Of a stretch of DNA of 64,000 bases, positions 1-9,839 are shown piece after piece; within the stretch, counting starts at the first letter, position 1; every line of letters begins with the position of its first letter. The DNA comes from Meconema thalassinum (taxonomy: Eukaryota > Arthropoda > Insecta > Orthoptera > Tettigoniidae). Location of the stretch: NCBI GenBank assembly GCA_946902985.2, contig OX336388.2, positions 222,850,467 through 222,914,466 on the forward strand, read 5' to 3'. A program made the translations under genes and the position numbers. The notes beneath the pieces are model-generated. The model did not search any database. It was not told the DNA's origin and saw only the letters and a list, made by a program, of their open reading frames with translations.

Positions 1-1090
1 TACTACAAACATGGTGATCTATAGTCCACGTCACCTTAAATAAGTTACTAACAATGTAACCTTACCATTTGTCCCCCATCACTACAAACATGGTGATCTA
101 TAGTCCACGTCACCTTAAATAAGTTACTAACAATGTAACCTTACCATTTGTCCCCCATCACTACAAACATGGTGCTCTATAGTCTGCGTCACCTTAAATA
201 AGTTACTAACAAAGTAACCTTACCATTTGTCCCCCATGACTACAAACATGGTGATCTATAGTCCGCGTCACCTTAAATAAGTTACTAACAATGTAACCTT
301 ACCATTTGTCCCCCATCACTACAAACATGCTGATCTATAGTCCGCGTCACCTTAAATAAGTTACTAACAATGTAACCTTACCATTTGTCCCCCATCACTA
401 CAAACATGCTGATCTATAGTCCGCGTCACCTTAAATTAGTTACTAACAATGTAGCCTTACCATTTGTCCCCCATCACTACAAACATGCTGATCTATAGTC
501 CGCGTCACCTTAAATTAGTTACTAACAATGTAGCCTTACCATTTGTCCCCCATCACTACAAACATGCTGATCTATAGTCCGCGTCACCTTAAATAAGTTA
601 CTAACAATGTAACCTTACCATTTGTCCCCCATCACTACAAACATGCTGATCTATAGTCCGCGTCACCTTAAATTAGTTACTAACAATGTAGCCTTACCAT
701 TTGTCCCCCATCACTACAAACATGCTGATCTATAGTCCGCGTCACCTTAAATAAGTTACTAACAATGTAGCCTTACCATTTGTCCCCCATCACTACAAAC
801 ATGCTGATCTATAGTCCGCGTCACCTTAAATAAGTTACTAACAATGTAACCTTACCATTTGTCCCCCATCACTACAAACATGCTGATCTATAGTCCACGT
901 CACCTTAAATTAGTTACTAACAATGTAGCCTTACCATTTGTCCCCCATCACTACAAACATGCTGATCTATAGTCCGCGTCACCTTAAATTAGTTACTAAC
1001 AATGTAGCCTTACCATTTGTCCCCCATCACTACAAACATGCTGATCTATAGTCCGCGTCACCTTAAATAAGTTACGTATAATGTAACCTT
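1..1090. repeat. 79-bp tandem repeat array (about 13.8 copies)
   Basis: The motif beginning ACTACAAACATG recurs at 2, 81, 160, 239, 318, 397, 476, 555, 634, 713, 792, 871, 950 and 1029, an exact 79-bp period with no indels. The array runs off the left edge and ends in a partial unit near 1090. Variants are linked: units with AATTAG carry GTAGCC (units 6, 7, 9, 12, 13), while units with AATAAG carry GTAACC (units 1-5, 8, 11, 14); unit 10 is a hybrid. Units 1-4 have CATGGTG and later ones CATGCTG. Stop codons occur in the unit and no gene is seen. It is a minisatellite or the edge of a satellite array. Confidence 0.97.
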
Positions 1091-1664
1091 GATTTGAGTC
1101 GTGAATTACAGTGGTTTGATAAATACCGGTGCAATAGACTATTACTTTCCAGTAAGACCTTAAATGCATCTGGAATGGTATTGTAGGTGTAACTTATTAC
1201 AAAACAATACATTAAGATTATACTGTAGTTCTGCAGAAAAGGTAAGAAAGTTGACCTAGTAAAGTTTGGTATCTAGTTCCTCAATATTGCGTCATGATAT
1301 TTAGTACTCAGGTGGACAGTAGGTTATGTTGGCTCACAGTTTGTAATGTTGGTAATATCGATGCTCTTAGCCACAGTATTGAGAAAGAGGCGATCGACTG
1401 ACACACACACACACGAGTAATAAGTCAATCGAACACGCACGCGGAAGAGAAGTGTTGCCAAACTATTGTCACACGAGGGAGAGTTGGTCGATATCATTTC
1501 AAGAGGCAAGTCGACAGCGAAACAAGTGGGACTCTCAAATCCCGGTACTGACAGCGAATATTTTCCACATTCCTTCTTTTTAATTCCTTTTAAATATCTA
1601 TTTGGATGCCCACATGTGACACACCCAAGTACAATGTTCTAATGATAAAGATGTTACAAATATA
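1091..1664. other. No gene seen
   Basis: Unique-looking sequence with a short (CA)n run near 1400-1414. Open frames are short and show no recognisable motif. Confidence 0.6.
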
Positions 1665-1727
1665 TGAGGGTGTTCAAATGAAAAGGTACGAAACGATACT
1701 GTGGATACAATTTATTCGTTATTCTAA

Positions 1728-2105
1728 AGTAATCACCACAGGTGTCCCATTGCTTCACTAGCCACAGGATTCCCTGTTCCCAGAAGTGTTCTGGTTGTGA
1801 CAGGAGCCAATCCTGCACGGTGTCCTTTAGTTCATCGTCCGATTGGAAACGTGTTCCCTTGAGACGTTTTTTTAACGGACCAAACAGATGGAAGTCACAG
1901 GGTGACAAGTCCAGGTTGTAGGGCGGACGCTCAACTTGTTCCCACTTGAACATGGCCAATACACCTTGTGTGACGTTAGAGACGTGTGGGCGAGCCTTAT
2001 CATGGAGCAGAATCACTCCCTTCGTGAGCAGTCCAGGCCGTTTGTTCTTGATGGAATTACGTAGGCTACGGAGTGTCACACAATACACGTCACTGTTAAT
2101 GGTTC
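1728..2105 (-). pseudogene. mariner transposase, C-terminal half (left arm and centre)
   Basis: The minus-strand frame reads a mariner DDD catalytic core. LLHDKARPH, with its aspartate codon near 2001-1999, is followed after 34 intervening residues by LSPCDFHLFGPLK, with its aspartate codon near 1896-1894. This is the DD34D spacing of mariner. The C-terminal stretch DTVQDWLLSQ...QGILWLVKQW follows. The N-terminal helix-turn-helix and the first catalytic aspartate are absent, so no active enzyme is possible. The frame runs open upstream only because it enters the opposite arm, where the residues are antisense noise. Confidence 0.85.
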
Positions 2106-2248
2106 GTCTCAAGGGGAAACGTTTCCAATCGGACGACGAACTAATGAACACCGTACAGGATTGGCTCCTGTCACAAGCACAAGACTTCTGGGAACAGGGA
2201 ATCCTGCGGCTAGTGAAGCAATGGACTGTGGTGATTACTTTTGAATAA
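2104..2248 (+). pseudogene. mariner transposase 3' fragment (right arm)
   Basis: The plus-strand frame gives RLKGKRFQSDDEL...VQDWLLSQ...WEQGILRLVKQW, the same C-terminal segment as the left arm but in opposite orientation. It contains no catalytic residues. It differs from the left arm at several codons. Confidence 0.8.
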
Positions 2249-2559
2249 CGACACACAGTATCGTTTCGTACCTTCTCGTATGGACACCCCTTATATGTAG
2301 GGAAACAAAGTAATAAGTACTGTAAGATACATCTAATTTTATGATGGTGCTCCTCAGAAGTATCCTCTACAAACGAAAAATAACCTACGCCACTTTCAGG
2401 TCCCAGAATATGGTTTACAAATGGTGAGTCCGGAGAGAACTGTAGACGAATGAATAGAGGTGTAGATGACCTTAATATTCCTTCATCAGAAATAAATAGG
2501 TTAGCATTGCTCGACAGTTTGTGTCGTATGGAGGACGCTAATGATTAGAGATGTAGTGA

Positions 2560-2998
2560 TGATTGGTTGGTTGGTTCCTTAGTTTAGGGGCTGCGACAAC
2601 GCGGTCATGTAGCCCCGTGTACTTTGGGTGTATGTAGAATCTGTCTGACAACCGGTGTTAATTTTGATGGCTGTATTAGTGTGTGTTATCTGTTTTAATT
2701 CAAGTAAGGACTACAGACATTCAATTTTTTCAAGTAGTTCCTACTAAACCGCCAAACGCTACCGTCAACGACCAACTAGTTCAGAACTTAGTTACCAGAT
2801 GCCACCGCAGTTGGCTCCTGACGACGAACGTAGGAACCTAAGAACGTTAGTCAAATGTTTAACCTATATATAATTTAGCTTCACACAGGTGTAATTAGTG
2901 GATGGTTCTTTAACATGCCATAAATCTATGACATGGGACCGCCGGCTTTACTCTCCCTCCGAAGGAAGGCATACTGAGGGATTTTTAATGTTCTTAAA
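2560..2998 (-). mobile_element. SINE-A copy 1, with 13-bp target-site duplication
   Basis: Matches the SINE-A consensus seen at 32760, 53435, 56059 and 61964. In this orientation it begins with the tail (GGTTGGTTGGTTCC), passes through the CCGTGTACTTTGGGTG region and ends at GGGATTTTTAATGTTC. The 13-bp sequence AGAGATGTAGTGA directly flanks both ends (2547-2559 and 2999-3011), a target-site duplication typical of target-primed reverse transcription. This copy lacks the tRNA-like head seen near 62966-63045, so it is 5'-truncated. Confidence 0.9.
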
Positions 2999-3059
2999 AG
3001 AGATGTAGTGACTACAGGAGGTAATGAATAGGCACATTGATCACTACAATCAAACCAAG

Positions 3060-3870
3060 CTGATAACTCTCACAGGATAGAGGGCCCATGAAGCGCTGCA
3101 TCAAACCAGTAGGTGGAGTGATGACTTGAATAAGATAGGGGACCAAGAAGCGCTAATTCAAACCAGCAGGCGGAGTGATGACTTGAATAAGATAGGGGAC
3201 CATGGAGCGCTGCATCAAACCAGTAGGTGGAGTGATGACTTGAATAAGATAGGGGGCCATAAAGCGGTAATTCAAACCAGCAAGTGGGGTGATGACTTGA
3301 ATAAGACAGGGCACCATGAAGCGCTAATTCAAACCTGTAGGTGGAGTGATGACTTGAATACGATAGGGGACCATGAAGGGCTAATTCAAACTCGTCTGCG
3401 GAGTGATAACTCTTATAGGGCAGGGAGCCATGATGTGCTAATTCAAACTCGTCTGTGGAGTGATAACTCTTATAGGGCAGGGGGCCATGAAGTGCTAATT
3501 CAAACTCGTCTGCGGAGTGATAACTCTTATAGGGCAGGGGGGCATGAAGCGCTAATTCAAACTCGTCTGCGGAGTGATAACTCTTATAGGGCAGGGGTCC
3601 ATGAAGTGGTAGTTCAAACTCGTCTGCGGTGTGATAACTCTTATAGGGCAGGGGGCCATGAAGTGTTAGTTCAAACTCGTCTGCGGAGTGATAACTCTTA
3701 TAGGGCAGGTGGCCATGAAGTGGTATTTCAACCTCGTCTGCGGAGTGATAACTCTATAGGGCAGGGGGCCATGCAGCGCTACACCACCCGGTAGATGGAG
3801 TGATAACTCATATAGGGCAAGGGGCCATGACGCGCTACACCAAACCGGTAGATGGAGTGATGTCTCTCTC
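3060..3870. repeat. 57-bp minisatellite (about 14 units, two subtypes)
   Basis: A 57-bp unit, exactly 19 codons, repeats with few indels. The early subtype has GATGACTTGAATAAGAT; the later one has GATAACTCTTATAGGGCAGG, with the switch near 3400. One frame therefore stays open from 3126 to 3794 and reads a 19-residue repeat (such as SDDLNKIGDHEALIQT). No start context, splice sites or homology support a protein, and the open frame is probably a by-product of a unit divisible by three. Confidence 0.9.
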
Positions 3871-4540
3871 GAGATTGGGCGCTATGACTAGATTGTAGTT
3901 GTAACAGTGGTAGCTACACCTTGTAATAATAAGAACCACCCTCTCGACTCGACAGGTCTAGCAGGTGTATAAAGAGAGACACAATCGGTATATTCTCTCC
4001 AGTATTAGGAGACCACGACCGAGCTATCATTGTTCTCTACTCTGTTCACCTGAGCTGCTGTGGAGGGGCGGGGGAGGGGGGAGTCGTGTGCGCTTTGCAA
4101 TCCCTATCCCCCGCTAGCACACTCCACATTGCGGCGACAGAGGTGAGGAGGGGTTGGGGATGTAAATAGAGCCCCACAAACACACACACGCCAGCCGAAC
4201 TGAATGATTTTTATAAGGCCAATGGGACTAACCACTGTTAAACCGAACAGGAGAGATTTTTTTTCACCAAACAATTTTACCCCTCTTTCGTATTATAGAA
4301 CAGTAACAAATGGTTTTACTTGGTAGGAGAATGGTCAACCGAGACCGTAGTAAACAAGGCAACAGTCTCTTGTAATGGCTCTAATTTGGGAGGATACAAT
4401 CTAATGATGATAAGTGATAACTATTGCATTACGAGGGTTAATTTGAAGGTTATTGCCCCCTATTACGGTTATTATTATCAATTTCCCACTTATTAACCAG
4501 ATCATACCCAGCCCACATAATTATTAAGAACTAACTTAAA
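3871..4540. other. No gene seen
   Basis: Contains a G-rich stretch near 4060-4080 and otherwise unremarkable sequence. Confidence 0.6.
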
Positions 4541-4990
4541 AGAAAAGGATGTCTAACAATAAAATAAATGAAAAATAATAAAAATAGAAAATAATGAAAT
4601 ACATTAAAATAAAACAAAATTTGATTTTAAAAAATTTGAAAAATAAGATAAAATAAATTAAATATTAATTAAAATAAAATAATAATATAAAAAAATAAAA
4701 AAATAAAAAATAAGATAAAATAATAATTTCCAAAAATGAAAAAAATAAGAATAAAATAAATGAAAATATAATAAAGACATTTAAAAATAATAAAAAATAA
4801 TATAAATTAAAATTAAATACCAATAAATTGCAGAAAAATGAATTAAAATATTAAAAATTAATATAGAATAAAAATAATAATTAAATTAAAATATAATTAA
4901 TAATATCAAAATAAGATCAAATAAAATTTCAAAAAATTGAAAAAATTAAGACATATAAAAATATTAGAAAGAAGTGAGATAAAATTTCTA
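4541..4990. repeat. A-rich tract almost devoid of C
   Basis: About 450 bases made of A, T and scattered G (AAAATAA, AAATAAGATAAAAT and similar), with only a handful of C residues. It is not a simple microsatellite because the period drifts. It may be an ancient expanded A-rich retroelement tail or decayed simple repeat. No coding content. Confidence 0.8.
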
Positions 4991-5500
4991 AAACTGAATT
5001 TGAATTGAAGAATGGATCTCAGTGGAGTATTAGGCTACGAACGCTTGCTGTAGGACATTCTGTAGTCCCTTAAGCATAAAGAATTTATCACTCCATTTTT
5101 TTGTAAGCTAAGCCATTGTCTCAATTCCCAGTAATATATCACTTACAATAAAGTGGTTGTAATATTAAAAGTACGCGTTATTCATGATATGTCATCTTTT
5201 GGTGTATTACGATAGGCTATATATCTAATAGACTCTGTTATAGACTAGTAATTGCACAATTGAGCGCTGTACACCCTAGTTAGGTATATTATTATAATGG
5301 CGTGGGTTTCAAAACGACATTTACCAATAACTTTCATAACACTGGATATTTTACAAATGAATGTACAATTACATGCCGCATTTTATTCCTGCCGGTAACC
5401 GATTAGCCCACCCTTTTCCAGAGTAATGCAATCGTTATTTTATACCATAACGATGGGTGTAACGACATTACTAGGTACATTCAGGAACAATCTTATTATA
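4991..5500. other. No gene seen
   Basis: AT-rich spacer between the A-rich tract and a mariner element. Confidence 0.6.
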
Positions 5501-5502
5501 TA

Positions 5503-6343
5503 AGGTGCGTTCAAAAAGTAACGAGCCGGAGTATACCTTTCCTGCACTCGTGTGGATGGCCTTGCTTTTTTGGGTGATGGTGACCCTGGATGCTTCTACT
5601 GGAGGCTTTGTCGTTTGGATTCTGGTTCGAAGTGATGACACGATGACTCATCTCCAGCCACCACTCGTCCCAGAAACCCTTTCCCTTCCCTCGCATAGCG
5701 CTGCAGATGACCAAGACAGTGGGCCATTCGACATGCTTCCTGGTGTGGTTGAAGACTGAGGGGCACCCATTGGGCACACACTTTGCACAAATGCAGTCGT
5801 TCCTTCATGATGGTGTGCACACTTCCGACGCTCAATCCGACCACGGCGGCTATGGCGTTCACTGTCACTCGGCGGTCCTGGGTAATGAGTGAATCAACCA
5901 GCTGGACGTTGTCATCGGTAATGCAGGGGGGTGCCCCGGACCGGGCATCATCGGCTAACGACACCCGTCCTTCCCTGAAGCGCTTGTGCCACGCCATGAC
6001 CCTTGCAAGGGACATGCAGTGTTCGCCGTACACTTGTGACATTCGGCGATGAATGTCTGATCCCCCTACTCCTTCCGCTGTCAGAAACCGAACAACACCA
6101 CTTTGCTCTTCGGTTGACGCATCCATGACACTGTTTGCAATGCCACTGGCAGCGTTGGACGATTGATGCATGCTGCTGCTCGCGTTGTATCGTCACGTGA
6201 CGTGCACGCGTGCCCTCTAGCGACGGACTGTGACCTTCCACGCTCTGGTTGGAACCACACCTCGTTACACACGCCACGATTAGCCGATATCGTCACCGGT
6301 TTGCAGATTCCAGCCTCCGGCTCGTTACTTTTTGAACGCACCT
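5503..6343 (-). mobile_element. internally deleted mariner element (841 bp)
   Basis: The ends are inverted repeats: AGGTGCGTTCAAAAAGTAAC at 5503 and its complement ending at 6343, flanked by TA at 5501-5502 and 6344-6345, the mariner target duplication. On the minus strand it keeps the transposase N-terminal half and then jumps to the 3' terminal repeat. A full mariner is about 1.3 kb, so roughly 450 bp is missing. It belongs to the same family as the elements at 15874 and 30999 but carries a different deletion. Confidence 0.93.
5596..6171 (-). pseudogene. mariner transposase, N-terminal half
   Basis: Open for 191 codons with ATG at 6171. Residues about 20-150 resemble the paired helix-turn-helix DNA-binding region of mariner transposases: RFLTAEG...IHRRMSQVYG, then WHKRFREGRVSLADDARSGAP, then VNAIAAVVGLSVGSVHTIM. 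The first catalytic aspartate lies in AGDESSCHHF near residue 173. The second and third aspartates are deleted. Such a protein could still bind the family's terminal repeats but could not cut DNA; that is inference, and expression is not shown. Confidence 0.85.
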
Positions 6344-6345
6344 TA

Positions 6346-6860
6346 TATAATACGCTAAGGTGTATGTTTCACAAAACTCAAACTTCTAAACCAGAGGGAG
6401 TTAGAAGGTGTGCTTTGTACCGAAATATTCCAAATCTTGCATTTCTTGAAAATTCATCGGACATATACTGTATTCATATGTGTAAAAAGTGTGTTTAAAC
6501 AAATAAACAAGACGATAGCCCCTGGCAGACCTGTGTCGCGTACAGCCCGCGTAGCTATAGGGCCGGGCGGGTAGTCTGTAAACATGGGGCGCACACAAGA
6601 GTTCTCGCACGGATCTGCTAGTATCGTTATAAACGTTTACCTTGGACTCAAGAAAACATGAGTCATTTTTTCCCTTTAACTGGCAGTCTTGTGATTCTAG
6701 ACCAGAGATATGTCTAGGCGCCTGGGCCCAGGTGACCTCTGACCAGTTCTTTTGAGGATAATACAAGGGAGGATCAACAAGTTTCCGTTTGAGGGCGTTG
6801 AATGCCGAACAAGAAGCACACCGGTGGTTGTTTGCTTGCAGCACCTGATGCGTTTACCCC
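6346..6860. other. No gene seen
   Basis: Several short overlapping frames on both strands, none with a recognisable domain. Confidence 0.6.
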
Positions 6861-6862
6861 AC

Positions 6863-7562
6863 AGGGGCTCACAACTTGTGGGACGTGCGTTGGCGACCAC
6901 AGGACCCCAGCTGATTCCGGCATTGCTTCCACTTACTTGTGTCGGGCTACTCTCCACCTTCTTTCCTGTCGACCTCTCTTGGTCAACACTTGTTCTCTTC
7001 CGACCCCGACGGTATTAGGGTATCCGAGGCCTAGGGAGTCAGTCACTTTCCCGCCTTAATTGGCCCTTGTCTCATCTTTCCTGATACCCTCCTTCTACGA
7101 GGGGTCAGCCTTCTTTTTCTTTTCATGTTATCACCTGAAGGTGGCAGGGTGTGTGTATCCCCACCACTTCTGGTGCACCCTGGTTAATGCTACACCCTCA
7201 AGGGCTCACGGCTGGTGAGTTTGGGAGTTGGCGACCCCGAGGGATTCCTGAGCTGGGTCCGATTTGCCCCCTTTTTCCTCTGACCTTGGGGAGGACCCTC
7301 TCCTCTTTCCCTTTTCTATCTGCCTTTCATGGCTCCCCTTCCTTCCAAGTCCCTCAATCCTCATTCTTGAGGGTTGAGGGCATTTCTTTTCTTCCTGTCC
7401 ATTATTTGCCTTATCCTTTAATTGTTTACCATTTCTTCTTCTAGTTTGTATGTCTGTAGTTAGTATTAGTTATAGTTTTCATTCCCATCTCATCTTTCAC
7501 TATCACCCAAACCATTAGGGGCGATAACCTAGATGTTAGGCCCCTTCAATTATCATCATCAT
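6863..7562 (+). mobile_element. family E retroposon copy 1
   Basis: Starts at GGGGCTCACAACTTGTGGG and runs through blocks shared with 12742, 16951 and 37937 (GGCGACCACAGGACCCC, CGACCCCGACGGTATTAGGG, CCACCACTTCTGGTGCACCC, CTGCCTTTCATGGCTC). It ends in a stem-loop (AGGGGC...GGCCCCT, 7517-7545) followed by (ATC)n. No long conserved frame is shared among copies, so it looks non-autonomous. The stem-loop plus microsatellite tail resembles LINE and SINE 3' ends. Confidence 0.88.
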
Positions 7563-7611
7563 CTGATACGTTTCTATGTTGAAGGCGACACGTTCCTGGA
7601 GCGCATTGTTA

Positions 7612-8263
7612 AGCTGCGATTACACCAAATGTTGCCAACTTTCGTTGACAACATGTTGGCAACAAATGCTGGCAACAATGTTGGCGAATATCGTGAATGG
7701 TAAGATTTGTTGACAACAATGTAGCTCATTTTCTTAAGCTCCCTTTGGAACTGTGCGACTGAGCTTGAACTTCAGAATTGGTGGTTTTCATTTCCCGCGA
7801 AATGTCATTCCAGGCATAGTTCTTCAGGTGTTTGTTTTTAAAGTCTGGGTCCATCGGGTTCCAGAGAACGGGTTGCTTGATCAAATTTAGGACATTATCC
7901 CGCGACCAATCAAAATCACCTAAAAGGTTGTCCATATTGACTTTCACTTCGACACCACAAACAGAAGTCCAGTACTACCAACAACAGCCGTGACTAGAGT
8001 GAAGTCGCGTCGGCCAACCACGTGCGCTAGGCAGTTGAAGGGGAATTGTTGCCAACATTGTTGCGGGTCACTTTAAGTCCCGTCAACAAATGTTAACAAC
8101 ACTCTTTGATCTTTACCGACAGCTGGTGGGTAATGTTGCCAACACTTTTTCGGTGTTGACAGCATTGTTGGCAGCAATGTTGACAAACATTTTAGTACGA
8201 TTTTTGTAAATGTTGTCAACAATTGTTGGCAACACTGTTGTCAACTCCGGTGTAAACGCGCCT
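7612..8263 (-). mobile_element. PIF/Harbinger-like element with dense GTTGNCAAC repeats
   Basis: A TTA trinucleotide flanks both ends (7609-7611, 8264-8266), the target duplication of PIF/Harbinger. The ends are inverted: AGCTGCGATTACACC left and the complement of AGGCGCGTTTACACC right. Both subterminal zones (about 7630-7715 and 8045-8250) are packed with near-palindromic GTTGCCAAC, GTTGGCAAC, GTTGACAAC and GTTGTCAAC units, plausible transposase binding sites. Length is 652 bp. The internal minus-strand ORF encodes a MADF-like domain, the DNA-binding partner protein type of Harbinger elements. The transposase gene itself is missing. Confidence 0.85.
7726..7947 (-). pseudogene. MADF (Myb/SANT-like) domain fragment of a Harbinger element
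   Basis: Predicted 73 residues starting at ATG 7947. The stretch VLNLIKQPVLWNPMDPDFKN, followed by KHLKNYAWNDISREM, fits the MADF domain (leucine-rich helix, LW-[DN]-P, then P-D-[FY]-K-N and a W-x-x-I helix). In Harbinger elements a MADF/Myb-like protein is known to act with the DDE transposase. A normal partner is longer, so this is a truncated remnant. A domesticated or host MADF gene is less likely because the ORF lies exactly inside the TIRs. Confidence 0.75.
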
Positions 8264-8274
8264 TTACTGGAGCC

Positions 8275-8745
8275 ACCACTGGGGACCGTAATCGAAAGCG
8301 TCTACGGTGCAGTGATGCCAACCATCCGCTGTAAAGCTGATGCTCACTCTGTCCATTGATTACCGGGACCCATTGCTTATTTATTTCAAGGAACCTGGTG
8401 TCTCTATCACTGGGGAACGGTACTGCGGAACACTGGAGAAATTACGGCGTTTAATTAAGGTGAAACGTCCGGGAGAACTCCGACAAGGGGTGTTACTGTT
8501 TCATGATAACGAACGTCCCCATATCGCAAACGTAGTAACACAGAAGGTTCACCAACTCAAGTGGGAGACATTCGAGTAAGTGCCCTACAGTTCTGATCTC
8601 TCCTCATGCGATTATCACACCTTAGGTCCTTGGAAAAAGGCCTTGAAGGGTCGACGATTCCTGTCTGACGAGGAAGTGCAGCAGGACACAGTGTTCCTGG
8701 AAGTGATTTTCCGAGGTTTCCCAATTTCAACTCCTTGAAAATGGT
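8275..8745 (+). pseudogene. mariner-type transposase remnant (catalytic region)
   Basis: The frame from 8340 reads GVLLFHDNERPHIANVV, then after a stop at the end of the open frame continues SSCDYHTLGPWKKALKGRRF. These correspond to the second and third catalytic aspartate blocks of mariner transposases. Upstream residues (YRDPLLIYFKEPGVSITGERY) fit the preceding region. Stops and a frameshift make it dead. Neither terminal repeat is identified. The sequence differs from the families at 1665 and 5503. Confidence 0.75.
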
Positions 8746-9059
8746 AGGCCTACTTAAATTATGGCCACAGCCGTTTCCTTCGTAATTCTAATTTCAAAAA
8801 CAGGGCCATTATATATGTGCGCCCCGATAAACACGGCAAGCTAAGCCGGCTGTGACTGGAGCAGATCGCGGGCGCTGACTCATATAGTTAGTTAACACGT
8901 GTTTTGTCATTCATATGGACGTGTATCTGCAAAGCTTAGACGTTAGTGTTGCACGTTTAGTGAGTATTGTGATTACTGTGATTGTTGGTCGTGCCTAGAC
9001 ACCTATCCACATAGCGCGAACGTGTGTATATCCATAATTCGTATATAAAAAGCAGAAAA

Positions 9060-9260
9060 TCTTGTTCTGAAACGAGACGAAAATTTCGAATCAAGTTTTC
9101 AGGACGACCTCTCCTAATGCCAGTATAATTAGGAGGGTCGCTAAGCGATTCAAGGAAACAGGCTCCGTAAATAATAAAAGAGTTGACAGACATTCTTTCA
9201 TCAGAAGATGTCAGGTGTGTGTTACAAGAGAGGGAGGACATTTTCAGCATCGTCTATGAG
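9060..9260 (+). pseudogene. transposase helix-turn-helix remnant
   Basis: One frame reads NASIIRRVAKRFKETGSVNN then KRVDRHSFIRR, which fits the HTH linker found in front of many insect mariner-type transposases ([IV]xRxVxxFxxTGSVxxKxRxGRP). Nothing is recognisable beyond it. It may be the N-terminal part of the remnant at 8275 after rearrangement, or an independent fragment. Confidence 0.5.
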
Positions 9261-9439
9261 CACTGTAAGTACACATTATTCAACATGTTTGGTAAATGTG
9301 TGAGAAAGTGGACACACTCTACAGCAGATAAGACAGGTTGCCAGACAATCTCAAAACACACCCAACTACTATACGGGGCTGATGACCATGATATCCGTAA
9401 ATTGAGTAAATCATATTATTAATGCAGCCAATGACCATT

Positions 9440-9655
9440 TAGTATATTTTCAGGACGTGTCAGGGAAAGGAAATTGGCCGTTGACCTATTGAAAAAAACA
9501 TCCCAGTAGTCTATTTGCCTGGTGGTGAAAATGGGAAACAACGAAAACTATTTTCAGGACGGCCGAGGAAGGATTCGAACCCACTCTCTCCTCAGTTAGC
9601 GCGTTAGCCAAACACCAACCATGATATCGCAGCTCGGTGTCTATGAAGATTTATA
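9440..9655 (-). mobile_element. SINE-G copy (tRNA-derived)
   Basis: On the minus strand a tRNA-like head with a B-box-like sequence (GGGTTCGAATCCTTCC) is followed by GGCCGTCCTGAAAATAG and the CACCACCAGGCAAAT block seen at 52970-53190. Inferred RNA polymerase III promoter; transcription not shown. Confidence 0.75.
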
Positions 9656-9839
9656 TCTGACTTGATGTAGGTCCCTATATTTTCGTCACGCAACTTCGCA
9701 CGTCCTTTTCTTTCTTTTTACAGCGAATCTCCTACGGTCCAATTGTCTGTTTGACAGATAACCTAGTTTAGCAAGAAAGATGGTATTTCTCAGTCTGAAC
9801 ATTCGCAGCAGCTTTTAAAGTAGGTCCCTTCGTATTACG

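Larger units (their letters stand above)
1665..2292. mobile_element. mariner foldback element made of two 3' halves
   Basis: About 190 bp at 1668-1865 is an inverted copy of 2104-2295. Both arms run from the end of a mariner transposase gene through the 3' UTR into a terminal repeat (GGTACGAAACGATACTGT, inverted at the right end). TA dinucleotides flank both ends, as expected for Tc1/mariner. Both termini are therefore the same 3' end and the 5' half of the transposon is missing. The arms differ at several positions, so this is not a fresh palindrome. I infer an aberrant fusion or transposition product that has since diverged. Confidence 0.85.

Noticed and set aside
1..1090. CRISPR-like array
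   Set aside because: The whole 79-bp unit is repeated with no unique spacers, and the context is eukaryotic.
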